DNA of 33,899 nucleotides from Gammaproteobacteria bacterium. GTDB lineage: Bacteria; Pseudomonadota; Gammaproteobacteria; Enterobacterales; Alteromonadaceae. Positions 25,867 through 33,899 of the stretch are shown one piece after another (within the stretch, counting starts at the first letter, position 1; every line of letters begins with the position of its first letter). Both the position numbers and the translations under genes were made by a program. The stretch spans positions 1 to 33,899 of the forward strand of contig JABXID010000181.1 of the NCBI GenBank assembly GCA_013373245.1, in the 5' to 3' direction. A model generated the notes under the pieces. The model was given only the letters and a program-made list of their open reading frames with translations. It made no database searches and was not told the origin of the DNA.

Positions 25867-27676
25867 TATACTGATAGTCGATGACGAGGCTGATAATCTT
25901 CGAGTATTATCCAGCCTACTAAAGGAAGATTACCAAGTGCTGGTTGCCAAATCAGGCAGGCAAGCACTGTCCATAGTGCACGAACAAAGTGTCGATTTAA
26001 TCTTGTTAGACGTTGTAATGCCCGAACTAGATGGCTTTAGCGTTATGAAGCAACTTAAATCAAACGTCAACAGTCAAAACATCCCCGTCATATTTATTAC
26101 AGGGTTAGAATCGTCAAAAGACGAAACGTACGGCTTTGAGCTTGGTGCTGTCGATTACATTCACAAACCCTTCAATTCAAGCGTAGTCTTAGCCCGTGTT
26201 TCGTCACAGTTAAAAATCATTCAACAACGCAACGACTTACAACAGCTTTCAGAAGAGTTGAAACAAGCCTCTGAAGCAAAAGGTATGTTCTTAGCCAATA
26301 TGAGTCATGAAATAAGAACACCGCTAACCACTATTATTGGTTATGCCGAAAGTATGTTGTCGCAAAACATTCCAAAGAACGAATGGACAGATGCGGTAAA
26401 CATTATCGATAACAGTGGCAAACATTTATTGTCGCTGGTTAACAACATTTTAGACTTTTCAAAAATTGAAGCAGGCGAGCTTTCAATTGAATTAATTGAC
26501 GTGGAGCTAGATTCATTACTGCAACAAGTCCATGTAATATGTGAGCAACAAGCACATAAAAAACATCTGAATATACATTGGCGCTTTAATGGCAAAATTC
26601 CAAGACGAATTAAGACAGACCCTACACGACTCAAACAAATCCTAATCAACCTAATTTCAAATGGCATTAAGTTCACTGAGCAAGGCTCTGTGACAATAGT
26701 AGTTTCGGCACTTAACGAACAACTGCATTTTGAAATAAAAGATACTGGAATTGGAATTCCAAACGATAAACTTAGCAGCTTGTTCAATTCCTTTACTCAA
26801 GTCGATAACTCGACTAGCCGCAAATACGGTGGAACCGGTTTGGGTTTAAGTATTTCTTGTCGTTTAGCCAAAGAGCTTGGTGGTCAAATAGCGGTAGAAA
26901 GCCAAGTAAATGAAGGATCAACCTTTAGTGTATTTATTGACTTAATTAATCAAGCTCCTGGTGAAACGTTTGACCAACTAAACTCTGATACAAATCATCA
27001 AGCATCACAACAAACTCAACAAGTATTTAAAGGCAAAGTACTTATCGCTGAAGATCATCCTGAAAATAGACAATTGTTTTCTCTCAACCTCAGCGCTCTA
27101 GGGTTTGAAGTCAATGCTGTTGATAATGGTGAAAAAGCTGTGCAGGCTTGTATATCAGATGATTATCAGTTGGTATTACTCGACATTCAAATGCCTGTTA
27201 TGAACGGCATAGAAGCACAACAGCTCATTCGTAGTTGTGGCTTAGACATGCCAATCATTGCTTTAACTGCAAATGTAATGAAAGATGAAATTGATAGTTA
27301 TCTAGCCGCTGGTTTTACAGATCATTTGGCTAAACCACTCGACCAAGAACAACTGCTTACCAAACTGAATAAATACTGCGACAACGATGTCAGTACTCAA
27401 CAAGACGTGGCTATTCCTCAACATTTATTAGATGAACTGCGTCAAAAGTTTAAACAAAGTTTTGCCCAGTATACCATCGAATTACAAACAGCAGTTAAGC
27501 AAAGAGATACCAAAACCCTCGCCTCTCTAGCACATAAATTCCAAGGCGCAGCAAAGTCATTCGGATTTACAGAAGAAGCTAAAGTCGCTGAATTATTAGA
27601 ACGTTACATCCAAGATTCCAACAATAACATCAGCCAAACCAGTCAACAGTTAATCAACTTATTGAATAATGAATAA
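25856..27676 (+). CDS. Sensorless hybrid histidine kinase, REC-HisKA-HATPase-REC-Hpt
   Basis: A soluble 606-aa phosphorelay protein. Domains in order: receiver 1 (Asp52), a coiled-coil linker (about 117-145), HisKA with His151 in MSHEIRTPL, HATPase_c with N box (INLISNGIKF), G1 (DTGIGIP) and G2 (GGTGLGLSI), receiver 2 (Asp443 in LLDIQMP, Lys493 in LAKP), and a C-terminal Hpt with His560 in LAHKFQGAAKSFG (Gln where Lys is usual). There is no membrane segment and no sensor domain; input must come through receiver 1. Start is GTG with AGAAG upstream, overlapping the preceding gene by 11 bases. Receiver 1 is a close paralogue of the neighbour's receiver, indicating a tandem duplication. Confidence 0.95.
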   Translation: MSFNILIVDDEADNLRVLSSLLKEDYQVLVAKSGRQALSIVHEQSVDLILLDVVMPELDGFSVMKQLKSNVNSQNIPVIFITGLESSKDETYGFELGAVDYIHKPFNSSVVLARVSSQLKIIQQRNDLQQLSEELKQASEAKGMFLANMSHEIRTPLTTIIGYAESMLSQNIPKNEWTDAVNIIDNSGKHLLSLVNNILDFSKIEAGELSIELIDVELDSLLQQVHVICEQQAHKKHLNIHWRFNGKIPRRIKTDPTRLKQILINLISNGIKFTEQGSVTIVVSALNEQLHFEIKDTGIGIPNDKLSSLFNSFTQVDNSTSRKYGGTGLGLSISCRLAKELGGQIAVESQVNEGSTFSVFIDLINQAPGETFDQLNSDTNHQASQQTQQVFKGKVLIAEDHPENRQLFSLNLSALGFEVNAVDNGEKAVQACISDDYQLVLLDIQMPVMNGIEAQQLIRSCGLDMPIIALTANVMKDEIDSYLAAGFTDHLAKPLDQEQLLTKLNKYCDNDVSTQQDVAIPQHLLDELRQKFKQSFAQYTIELQTAVKQRDTKTLASLAHKFQGAAKSFGFTEEAKVAELLERYIQDSNNNISQTSQQLINLLNNE

Positions 27677-27751
27677 ACCCTGTTGATCTTTTCTTTCGTT
27701 GAAACTGTATTAATACCCGACTAATTTAATCAAGTAATTTATTGTGGATCG

Positions 27752-27780
27752 TTGGTATACACTCGTGAATGTGATATAAC
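27752..27780 (+). promoter_or_regulatory. Candidate sigma-70 promoter for folE2 with overlapping palindrome
   Basis: TTGGTA (27752-27757) and TATAAC (27775-27780) are 17 bases apart, an excellent arrangement. The -10 lies inside an imperfect palindrome GTGATATAACAC (27771-27782), which would suit a repressor. It has some likeness to Zur-type AT-rich operators but the half-site spacing does not fit the consensus I know. Confidence 0.5.
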
Positions 27781-27812
27781 ACGCGCAGAAAATCTTGACC
27801 CCATTTCAATTG

Positions 27813-27841
27813 AGCCCTCTCTATGACACACGAGGGCTTTT
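27813..27841 (+). terminator. Terminator-like hairpin in the folE2 leader
   Basis: AGCCCTC and GAGGGCT pair perfectly around a 12-base loop and are followed by TTTAA. The hairpin lies between the candidate folE2 promoter and the folE2 ATG. It could be the terminator of the upstream kinase gene, or an attenuator of folE2. A six-codon ORF (ATG at 27823 to TAA at 27843) spans its 3' arm but has no ribosome-binding site. Confidence 0.6.
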
Positions 27842-27877
27842 AATGCTGCTCATTTTAGGGCGCAATTTGGAGAATAT

Positions 27878-28798
27878 ATGCCAACAAAAATGCCAGATAT
27901 CGCTAACCAAGCCCAAGCTCAAACCGAAGGTGTACTAGATTGGGTTGGCATGAGCAATATCGAAATGCCAATCATGGTTGAAATGCAAGGCAGTAGCCGC
28001 CCTGTTTCAGCAATCGTTGAAGCCTTTGTAAATTTGTATCAACCAAAAGCGAAAGGCATACACATGTCTCGCTTGTATCTAATGTTAGACGAATTATCTA
28101 CTGAAAGCAGCCTTAATCAAAACAACTTAGTACAACTGCTAAATAACTTTATTCAAAGTCATGAAGACTTGAGTGACAGCGCACACGTTAAGTTTGAGTT
28201 CGATTATCACATGCGTCGTAAATCGTTAATTAGCGGCAAATTAGGTTGGAAAGCATACCCAGTGACCATTACTGGCAATCTTACCAAAGGTACAATGGAC
28301 ATCGAGCTGGCAGTTAAAGTCCCTTACTCTTCGACTTGCCCATGTTCAGCGGCGTTAGCGCGCCAGCTAATTCAAAATGCCTTCAGCGAAAAGTTCCAAG
28401 GCGACGTCAAGGCTGAAGAGATCCACCAATGGCTTGGCACTACGGAAGGTATTGTGGCGACACCTCACAGCCAACGTTCAATTGCAGAAATTAAGGTTAA
28501 ATTGTCAGAAACCGTTTCTGAGTTTCCTATTGTCGATTTAGTCGATGCTATAGAAGACGCATTGCAAACCCCAGTGCAAGCTGCAGTTAAACGTGAAGAC
28601 GAGCAAGAGTTCGCTCGATTGAACGGCCAGAACCTTATGTTTTGTGAGGACGCAGGCCGTCGTATCAAACATAGATTAAATGCTGATACACAATACAAAG
28701 ACTTCTGGTTACGAGTGAACCATTATGAATCATTACATGCCCATGATGCAGTGAGTGTCGCGAGTAAAGGCATTGATGGCGGGTACTCGTCAAAGTAA
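27878..28798 (+). CDS. folE2: GTP cyclohydrolase FolE2 (type IB)
   Basis: FolE2 converts GTP to 7,8-dihydroneopterin triphosphate, the first step of folate synthesis. Unlike the zinc-dependent FolE it can use other divalent metals, and it often replaces FolE under zinc shortage. The 306-aa protein has [12 protein letters not shown], the KGIHMSRLY signature (59-67), the [25 protein letters not shown] segment and the metal-site [10 protein letters not shown] with Cys154 and Cys156. Length is typical. GGAG is upstream of the ATG. It is a single-gene unit with its own promoter candidate and a strong terminator. If no folE is present elsewhere this would be the sole enzyme; that cannot be seen here. 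Confidence 0.95.
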   Translation: MPTKMPDIANQAQAQTEGVLDWVGMSNIEMPIMVEMQGSSRPVSAIVEAFVNLYQPKAKGIHMSRLYLMLDELSTESSLNQNNLVQLLNNFIQSHEDLSDSAHVKFEFDYHMRRKSLISGKLGWKAYPVTITGNLTKGTMDIELAVKVPYSSTCPCSAALARQLIQNAFSEKFQGDVKAEEIHQWLGTTEGIVATPHSQRSIAEIKVKLSETVSEFPIVDLVDAIEDALQTPVQAAVKREDEQEFARLNGQNLMFCEDAGRRIKHRLNADTQYKDFWLRVNHYESLHAHDAVSVASKGIDGGYSSK

Positions 28799-28864
28799 GT
28801 ATATGATAATAAAAATCAAACGGTAATTATGCGCCGTTAAGACGACTTTATTATAAATTAACTC

Positions 28865-28896
28865 AAAAGCACCTAATAAGGTGCTTTTGTTATTTT
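28865..28896 (+). terminator. Rho-independent terminator of folE2
   Basis: AAAAGCACCT-AATA-AGGTGCTTTT is a perfect 10-bp stem with a 4-base loop, followed by GTTATTTT, 66 bases after the folE2 stop. Confidence 0.88.
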
Positions 28897-28909
28897 ACCT
28901 TCAAAATAT

Positions 28910-28986
28910 TGTGAATTTATTACATAAATCACTATTTTATCCGTATTTTTCCGCTATAATTACTACATTAATGTAAATTTATTACA
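28910..28986. promoter_or_regulatory. Two copies of the 15-bp inverted repeat TGTRAATTTATTACA upstream of gltB
   Basis: TGTGAATTTATTACA (28910-28924) and TGTAAATTTATTACA (28972-28986) differ at one base, and their centres are 62 bases apart. The first has nearly symmetric ends, and the second is a perfect TGTAA-N5-TTACA. They lie about 74 and 136 bases upstream of the predicted gltB transcription start. Length and AT-richness are compatible with Lrp sites, which activate gltBDF in E. coli from upstream positions, but the ends fit the Lrp consensus poorly. Regulator unknown. A TATAAT (28955-28960) lies between the two copies. Confidence 0.5.
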
Positions 28987-29017
28987 CCTTCGTTAGAGTA
29001 TTTATCCTATTTTTGTA

Positions 29018-29046
29018 TTGACCTGTTGGGTAAATATCGCTATGTT
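29018..29046 (+). promoter_or_regulatory. Sigma-70 promoter of gltBD
   Basis: TTGACC (29018-29023), 17-base spacer, TATGTT (29041-29046). One mismatch in the -35 and two in the -10, with optimum spacing. Transcription would start near 29053, giving a leader of about 155 bases that begins with the ArgR-like boxes. Confidence 0.6.
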
Positions 29047-29057
29047 GAGCGACCATT

Positions 29058-29093
29058 TGCATTTTTATCGCCTAACTTGTGAATACTTATTCA
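29058..29093. promoter_or_regulatory. ArgR operator candidate at gltB
   Basis: TGAATACTTATTCA (29080-29093) matches the ARG box core TGAATAATTATTCA at 13 of 14 bases and is flanked by symmetric G/C. TGCATTTTTATCGC (29058-29071) is a weaker box centred 22 bases upstream. Together they cover about +5 to +40 from the predicted start, a repressing position. ArgR control of gltBDF is established in E. coli, which supports the reading. Confidence 0.65.
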
Positions 29094-29141
29094 CTGTAAA
29101 GCAACATTACTAATTTAAAAAAACACTAAGAAAAGCTGGCG

Positions 29142-29163
29142 TACCGATCCCACAACATCGGTA
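29142..29163 (+). other. Hairpin in the gltB leader
   Basis: TACCGAT-CCCACAAC-ATCGGTA forms a 7-bp perfect stem with an 8-base loop, 45 bases before the gltB start. No U-run follows, so it is not a terminator. A role in mRNA stability or translation is possible but not shown. Confidence 0.45.
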
Positions 29164-29208
29164 TAAAGCGTTATTCTGTTGCCTTGGGTAAGGAAGGAGG
29201 AGACCATA

Positions 29209-32200
29209 GTGATTGACAATGGTTCTAAACAAATAAAACTGATGCATGACAGCTCAGACGTCCGTGAAAACTGCGGATTTGGTCTAATCGCTCATCTAGA
29301 GGGCGAAGCGAGTCATAAAATAGTGCGTACTGCGATCACTAGTCTTGATCGCATGCAACACCGTGGTGGTATCTCTGCCGACGGCAAAACCGGTGACGGC
29401 TGTGGTTTATTAATTCAAAAACCAGAAGCGTTTTTCCGTGCTATTGCCGAAGAGAATAACTGGCACCTTGGTAAAAAATACGGTGTTGGGATCGTATTTT
29501 TGAGTCAAGACCCAGAAAAAGCGGCCAAAGCAAAACGCATTATTCAAGAAGAAATCGAAAGCGAAACTTTGGAAGTTGTCGGTTGGCGTGTGGTTCCAAC
29601 CAATCCAGACGTTTTGGGTGAGATTGCCTCAGAATCATTACCTCAAATTGAACAAGTATTTGTTAACGCACAGCCTGGCTGGCGTAAAAAGGATTTCGAG
29701 CGTCGCTTATATATGGTGCGTCGCCGCATCGAGAAGCAGCTTGAAGATGACAAAGACTTCTATATTCCTAGCCTGAGTTGTTTAGTGACTATCTATAAAG
29801 GGTTGGTCATGCCTAAAGATCTGCCTAAGTTTTATTTAGACTTAGCAGACATTCGTTTAGAAACTGGTATTTGTGTATTCCACCAACGTTTCTCAACCAA
29901 CACGACGCCTCAGTGGCGTTTGGCGCAACCTTTCCGCTTCTTAGCGCATAATGGTGAAATTAACACTATTAAAGGCAACAGAATGTGGGCGCAAGCCCGT
30001 GAATATAAATTCCGTTCTCCGTTGATCCCAGATCTTAAAGATGCAGCACCATTTGTTAGCAAAACAGGCAGTGACTCAGCGTCTTTAGACAACATGTTAG
30101 AGTTATTCCTAGCAGGTGGTTTGGACTTATTCCGCTCGATGCGTTTATTAGTTCCACCTGCATATCAAAATCACCCAGGTATGGACGACGAGCTAAAAGC
30201 ATTTTATGAGTTCAACTCTATGCACATGGAGCCGTGGGACGGCCCTGCCGGTATCGTAATGACGAATGGTCGTCACGTTGCCTGTAACCTTGACCGTAAT
30301 GGTCTGCGCCCTGCTCGTTATACGATTACTAAAGACAAGTTATTAACTCTTGCTTCTGAATCTGGTATTTGGGATTACACGCCGGATGAAATCGTAGAGC
30401 AAGGTCGTGTTGGCCCAGGTCAGATGCTTGCAGTTGATACTTACGTTGGTAAATTGTATCAATCTGACGAAATCGATAACGACTTAAAATCTCGCCACCC
30501 TTATAAAGAGTGGTTGGACAAAAACATCAAACATTTAAAACCGTTTGAGCAATGTGATGGCAGTGAAATCGGTCAGCGTTTATTTGATGACGAAACACAA
30601 GCGGTTTATCACAAACTATTTAACTACTCGTTTGAAGAAATCGAACAAGTCATTAAGGTATTAGCAAAAGACGGTCAAGAAGCTACTGGCTCTATGGGTG
30701 ACGATGCACCTATGGCTGTTATGTCACGCCAAAAACGTAACTTCTATGATTATTTCCGTCAAATGTTCGCACAGGTAACTAACCCGCCAATCGATCCTTT
30801 ACGTGAAAACCACGTAATGTCGTTAGCAACGTGTATTGGTCGAGAACAAAACGTTTTCAATGAAACGTCGGGTTACGCAAACCGCGTGTTGTTTGAGTCT
30901 CCGGTATTAATGTATACCGATTTAGATCAGTTAAAAGCGTTTGACCAAGAGCATTACCATACAGAAACAGTTTCAATTCTGTACAACCCAGAACAGTCGA
31001 GCTTAAAACAAGCGATAGAAAATGTTTGTGCAGAGGCAATTGTTGCCTCACGTGATAAAAAAGCGGCGATTATTATTTTATCTGACCGCAATATCGAAAA
31101 AGGTTTAGTGCCGATCCCTGCAGCTATGGCAGTTGGTGCAGTTCAAAAAGCTTTAGTAGAAAACAGCTTACGTTGTGATTCAAACATGATCGTGGAAACT
31201 GCGTCAGTTCGCGATCCTCATCACTTCGCAGTATTACTTGGACTTGGTGCTACTGCGATTTATCCATATATGGCGTACGAAACAGTTGAGCAATTTGTTG
31301 AAAACGGCAGTATCGACATTCCAGTCGAAAAGGCTGTTACTAACTACCGTAAAGGTATCAACAAAGGTCTATTTAAGATCATGTCTAAGATGGGTATTTC
31401 AACCATCGCCAGTTACCGTTGTTCAAACTTATTTGAAGCGGTTGGTTTAGACTCTGAGATCATGGAGCTTTGTTTCCCAAGCATCACCTCTCGTGTTGAA
31501 GGTGCAAGCTTTGAAGATATCCATGCTGAACTAACTCACAATGGTAAAGACGCTTGGTTGAAACGTAAAAAGATCAACCACGGCGGTTTATTAAAATACG
31601 TACACGGTGGCGAATACCACTCGTACAACCCTGATGTAGTTACAGCATTGCAAGTTGCAGTTAAATCTGGTGATTATAGTGATTACCAGAAGTTTGCCAG
31701 CTTAGTTAACGATCGTAGCCCTGCGCATTTCCGTGACTTGATGAAACTGAAACCGCAAGACGCGATTGCAATTGAGAATGTGGTTGATGCAAAAGAATTG
31801 TTCCCGCGCTTTGATACTGCGGCTATGTCGATTGGTGCATTAAGTCCAGAAGCACACGAAGCATTAGCGCAAGCAATGAACAAGCTTGGTGGCTTCTCTA
31901 ACTCAGGTGAAGGCGGTGAAGATCCACGTCGCTTTGGCACGGACAAGAACTCTAAGATCAAACAGATCGCATCAGGTCGTTTTGGTGTTACTCCACATTA
32001 CTTACGTAACGCTGAAGTACTACAAATTAAAGTGGCACAAGGTGCGAAACCAGGTGAAGGTGGTCAGTTGCCGGGTGACAAAGTATCGGCAGAAATCGCC
32101 AAGCTTCGTTATTCTGTGCAAGGTGTAACGCTAATTTCACCTCCACCGCATCATGACATCTATTCAATCGAAGATTTAGCCCAGCTAATTTTTGACTTAA

Positions 32201-33696
32201 AACAAGTTAACCCGAAAGCGTTAGTTTCAGTAAAACTAGTTTCTGAGCCAGGCGTTGGTACGATTGCAACTGGTGTTGCTAAAGCAAACGCTGACTTAAT
32301 TACTATTTCAGGATTTGACGGCGGTACCGCAGCAAGTCCATTAACGTCGGTTAAATATGCAGGCAGCCCTTGGGAGCTAGGTTTATCTGAAACCCATCAA
32401 GCACTGGTTGAAAATGGCTTACGTCATAAAGTTCGTGTACAAGTCGACGGCGGCTTAAAAACTGGTTTAGACGTAGTTAAAGGCGCTATTTTGGGTGCGG
32501 AAAGCTTCGGTTTTGGTACCGGCCCTATGGTGGCGTTAGGTTGTAAGTTCTTACGAATTTGTCACTTAAACAACTGTGCGACAGGTGTTGCTACTCAAGA
32601 CGAGACTCTGCGTAAAGACTATTTTGCAGGTTTGCCGAGCATGGTTGAAAACTACTTTGTAGGTGTTGCCCGCGAAGTTAGAGAGATCATGGCATCATTA
32701 GGTATCGAGAAATTCGAAGACTTAATCGGTCGCACTGACTTACTAGAAGTCATTGAAGGCAACACTGAGAAACAAAACAAGCTTTACTTACAAGGTATTC
32801 TTGCCTCAAGTGGTGTGAAAACCCAACATCCTAGCTACTGCGTTGCTTCGAATGAGCCGGTTGACCGTGGTACGTTAAACCAACAAATTGTTGCTGATAC
32901 AGCCGACGCTGTTGCTAATAGACTGGGTGGACACTTCCACTATGATATTCGCAATACTGACCGTTCTGTAGGTGCTACGTTATCGGGTGAAGTTGCCGAC
33001 AAACATGGCAACCAAGGTATGGCCACTGACCCAATTACCATTCACTGTACGGGTGTTGCCGGTCAAAGCTTTGGCGTTTGGAATGCCGGCGGTGTCTATT
33101 TACACCTAACAGGTGACGCTAACGATTACGTTGGTAAAGGTATGACGGGCGGTAAAATTACTATCCACCCACCTAAAGGCGTACGTTATGTGAGTCACAA
33201 ATCAGCCATCATGGGTAACACCTGTTTATATGGTGCAACTGGCGGTAAATTATTAGCGGCAGGTTGTGCTGGTGAGCGTTTTGCCGTACGTAACTCTGGC
33301 GCTGTTGCTGTGGTTGAGGGCGTTGGTGATAACGCATGTGAATACATGACAGGCGGTCAAGTTGTAGTTCTAGGTGATATAGGTGTTAACTTTGGTGCCG
33401 GTATGACTGGCGGCTTTGCGTACATCTTGGATTACGACGGCCAATTAGAACATAGATTAAACAAAGAGTTGATCGAAGCCCTTGATATCGATTTGTCTAT
33501 TCATGCTGAGAACCTACGTGGATTAATCAACCAACACTTTGAAGAAACGCAAAGTGAACGCTCAGGGAAAATTTTAGCTGAGTTCGAACAATGGTTGCCT
33601 AAATTTAAACTTGTTAAACCTAAAACTTCAGATGTAAATGAATTATTAGGTCACCGTCACCGCTCTTCTGCAGAGTTACGTGTACAAGCAATGTAG
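29209..33696 (+). CDS. gltB: Glutamate synthase (NADPH) large subunit
   Basis: GltB with GltD makes two glutamates from glutamine and 2-oxoglutarate, the main ammonia-assimilation step at low nitrogen. The 1495-aa protein has a short propeptide (residues 1-21) followed by Cys22 in ENCGFGLIAH, which becomes the N-terminal nucleophile of the class II amidotransferase domain. A central linker domain precedes the FMN-binding synthase barrel with the GEGGEDPRRF, GAKPGEGGQLPG and TISGFDGGTAASPL motifs and the 3Fe-4S cysteines in CKFLRICHLNNCATG, then the C-terminal beta-helix with repeated GG turns. The ORF track starts at a TTG at 29179; I use GTG at 29209 because AAGGAGGAG lies 6 bases upstream. 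gltD follows after 15 bases. Confidence 0.97.
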   Translation: MIDNGSKQIKLMHDSSDVRENCGFGLIAHLEGEASHKIVRTAITSLDRMQHRGGISADGKTGDGCGLLIQKPEAFFRAIAEENNWHLGKKYGVGIVFLSQDPEKAAKAKRIIQEEIESETLEVVGWRVVPTNPDVLGEIASESLPQIEQVFVNAQPGWRKKDFERRLYMVRRRIEKQLEDDKDFYIPSLSCLVTIYKGLVMPKDLPKFYLDLADIRLETGICVFHQRFSTNTTPQWRLAQPFRFLAHNGEINTIKGNRMWAQAREYKFRSPLIPDLKDAAPFVSKTGSDSASLDNMLELFLAGGLDLFRSMRLLVPPAYQNHPGMDDELKAFYEFNSMHMEPWDGPAGIVMTNGRHVACNLDRNGLRPARYTITKDKLLTLASESGIWDYTPDEIVEQGRVGPGQMLAVDTYVGKLYQSDEIDNDLKSRHPYKEWLDKNIKHLKPFEQCDGSEIGQRLFDDETQAVYHKLFNYSFEEIEQVIKVLAKDGQEATGSMGDDAPMAVMSRQKRNFYDYFRQMFAQVTNPPIDPLRENHVMSLATCIGREQNVFNETSGYANRVLFESPVLMYTDLDQLKAFDQEHYHTETVSILYNPEQSSLKQAIENVCAEAIVASRDKKAAIIILSDRNIEKGLVPIPAAMAVGAVQKALVENSLRCDSNMIVETASVRDPHHFAVLLGLGATAIYPYMAYETVEQFVENGSIDIPVEKAVTNYRKGINKGLFKIMSKMGISTIASYRCSNLFEAVGLDSEIMELCFPSITSRVEGASFEDIHAELTHNGKDAWLKRKKINHGGLLKYVHGGEYHSYNPDVVTALQVAVKSGDYSDYQKFASLVNDRSPAHFRDLMKLKPQDAIAIENVVDAKELFPRFDTAAMSIGALSPEAHEALAQAMNKLGGFSNSGEGGEDPRRFGTDKNSKIKQIASGRFGVTPHYLRNAEVLQIKVAQGAKPGEGGQLPGDKVSAEIAKLRYSVQGVTLISPPPHHDIYSIEDLAQLIFDLKQVNPKALVSVKLVSEPGVGTIATGVAKANADLITISGFDGGTAASPLTSVKYAGSPWELGLSETHQALVENGLRHKVRVQVDGGLKTGLDVVKGAILGAESFGFGTGPMVALGCKFLRICHLNNCATGVATQDETLRKDYFAGLPSMVENYFVGVAREVREIMASLGIEKFEDLIGRTDLLEVIEGNTEKQNKLYLQGILASSGVKTQHPSYCVASNEPVDRGTLNQQIVADTADAVANRLGGHFHYDIRNTDRSVGATLSGEVADKHGNQGMATDPITIHCTGVAGQSFGVWNAGGVYLHLTGDANDYVGKGMTGGKITIHPPKGVRYVSHKSAIMGNTCLYGATGGKLLAAGCAGERFAVRNSGAVAVVEGVGDNACEYMTGGQVVVLGDIGVNFGAGMTGGFAYILDYDGQLEHRLNKELIEALDIDLSIHAENLRGLINQHFEETQSERSGKILAEFEQWLPKFKLVKPKTSDVNELLGHRHRSSAELRVQAM

Positions 33697-33711
33697 GTTG
33701 AGGTTGTTATT

Positions 33712-33899
33712 ATGAGTAAAAATGTATATCAGTTTATTGATGTAAAACGTATCGACCCAACTAAACACACGGTTGATAAACGTAAAGAAGAATTTATTGA
33801 AATTTACCAGCCAATGGGCGAAGCCCAAGCAAAAGGTCAAGCCGACCGTTGCTTGGACTGTGGTAACCCATATTGTGAATGGAAGTGTCCAGTTCACAA
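33712..33899 (+). CDS. gltD: Glutamate synthase small subunit, 5' part only
   Basis: The window ends inside this gene; about 62 codons are visible. The start MSKNVYQFIDVKRIDPTKH and the segment EIYQPMGEAQAKGQADRCLDCGNPYCEWKCPVH match the N-terminus of GltD closely, including the cysteines that bind a 4Fe-4S cluster (CLDCGNPYCEWKC). GltD carries FAD and NADPH sites further on and passes electrons to GltB. GAGG lies before the ATG at 33712. The gene is absent from the ORF track because it has no stop in view; the minus-strand ORF listed there is its shadow. Confidence 0.96.
   Translation, partial: MSKNVYQFIDVKRIDPTKHTVDKRKEEFIEIYQPMGEAQAKGQADRCLDCGNPYCEWKCPVH

Noticed and set aside
27771-27782. 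Zur box at folE2
   Set aside because: The half-sites are three bases closer than in the Zur consensus I know; kept only as an unnamed palindrome.
27823-27843. Leader peptide gene MTHEGF in the folE2 leader
   Set aside because: No ribosome-binding site and no codon run that would give attenuation; probably chance within the hairpin.
29179-29208. Upstream TTG start for gltB
   Set aside because: The strong AAGGAGGAG lies downstream of it and points to the GTG at 29209.
33676-33897. 73-aa minus-strand ORF at the window end
   Set aside because: It is antisense to gltD, whose N-terminal sequence is unmistakable.

Overview
The window looks like chromosomal core genome of a marine gammaproteobacterium of the order Alteromonadales, most like Colwelliaceae (Colwellia/Thalassotalea-like). 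The basis is gene content and order (mrcA diverging from a pil-aroK-aroB-damX-dam run, E. coli-type SpeD, TorF/Gcw_chp porin, SapC, DUF3802, DUF2970), moderately low GC, and simple gammaproteobacterial promoters and terminators. I see no tRNA, rRNA, CRISPR array, intact insertion sequence, phage or restriction-defence module.

Layout. (1) 1-742: a small secreted protein overlapping a DUF2970 membrane protein, convergent with the next block. (2) 752-8211, minus strand: pilM-like, a short single-TM protein, a short AMIN-less PilQ/HofQ-type secretin, aroK, aroB, damX, dam. This is the classic locus, but the five-gene pilMNOPQ set is reduced to three divergent genes. (3) 8390-10999: mrcA (PBP1A) on the plus strand, then a 377-bp repeat-rich gap (7-bp tandem repeat, GTCATCC-type hairpin repeat, 51-bp tandem duplication, strong terminator). 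(4) 11377-13503, minus strand: SapC-family protein, a 67-aa Cys-containing protein, DUF4404, TorF-family porin. (5) 13702-17341, plus: rpe, trpS, pabA, an HDOD-domain protein. (6) 17711-22486: arginine metabolism, argD/astC-astA-astD, then a DUF1338 protein. (7) 22641-24876: DUF3802, OsmC-like protein, speD (TTG start), hotdog thioesterase. (8) 24937-27676: overlapping two-gene signalling cassette, REC-GGDEF and a sensorless REC-HK-REC-Hpt hybrid kinase. (9) 27878-28798: folE2 with a promoter and terminator-like hairpin in its leader. (10) 29209-end: gltB and the start of gltD, preceded by a well-formed promoter and ArgR-like boxes.

The strongest theme is nitrogen and arginine control. ArgR-like boxes lie upstream of argD-astAD and of gltBD, a pair of NtrC-like palindromes lies between the TorF porin and rpe, and two copies of a 15-bp inverted repeat lie upstream of the gltB promoter. 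Together these suggest coordinated control of arginine degradation or synthesis, glutamate synthesis and possibly an outer-membrane channel. This is inferred from motifs only.

I did not find a clearly new multi-gene system. The best candidates for a second look are the contracted pil locus, the overlapping c-di-GMP/phosphorelay pair, the NtrC-like sites at the porin, and the folE2 leader. Several ORF-track starts were moved to better-supported codons (rpe, pabA, gltB, pilM-like and its downstream neighbour).
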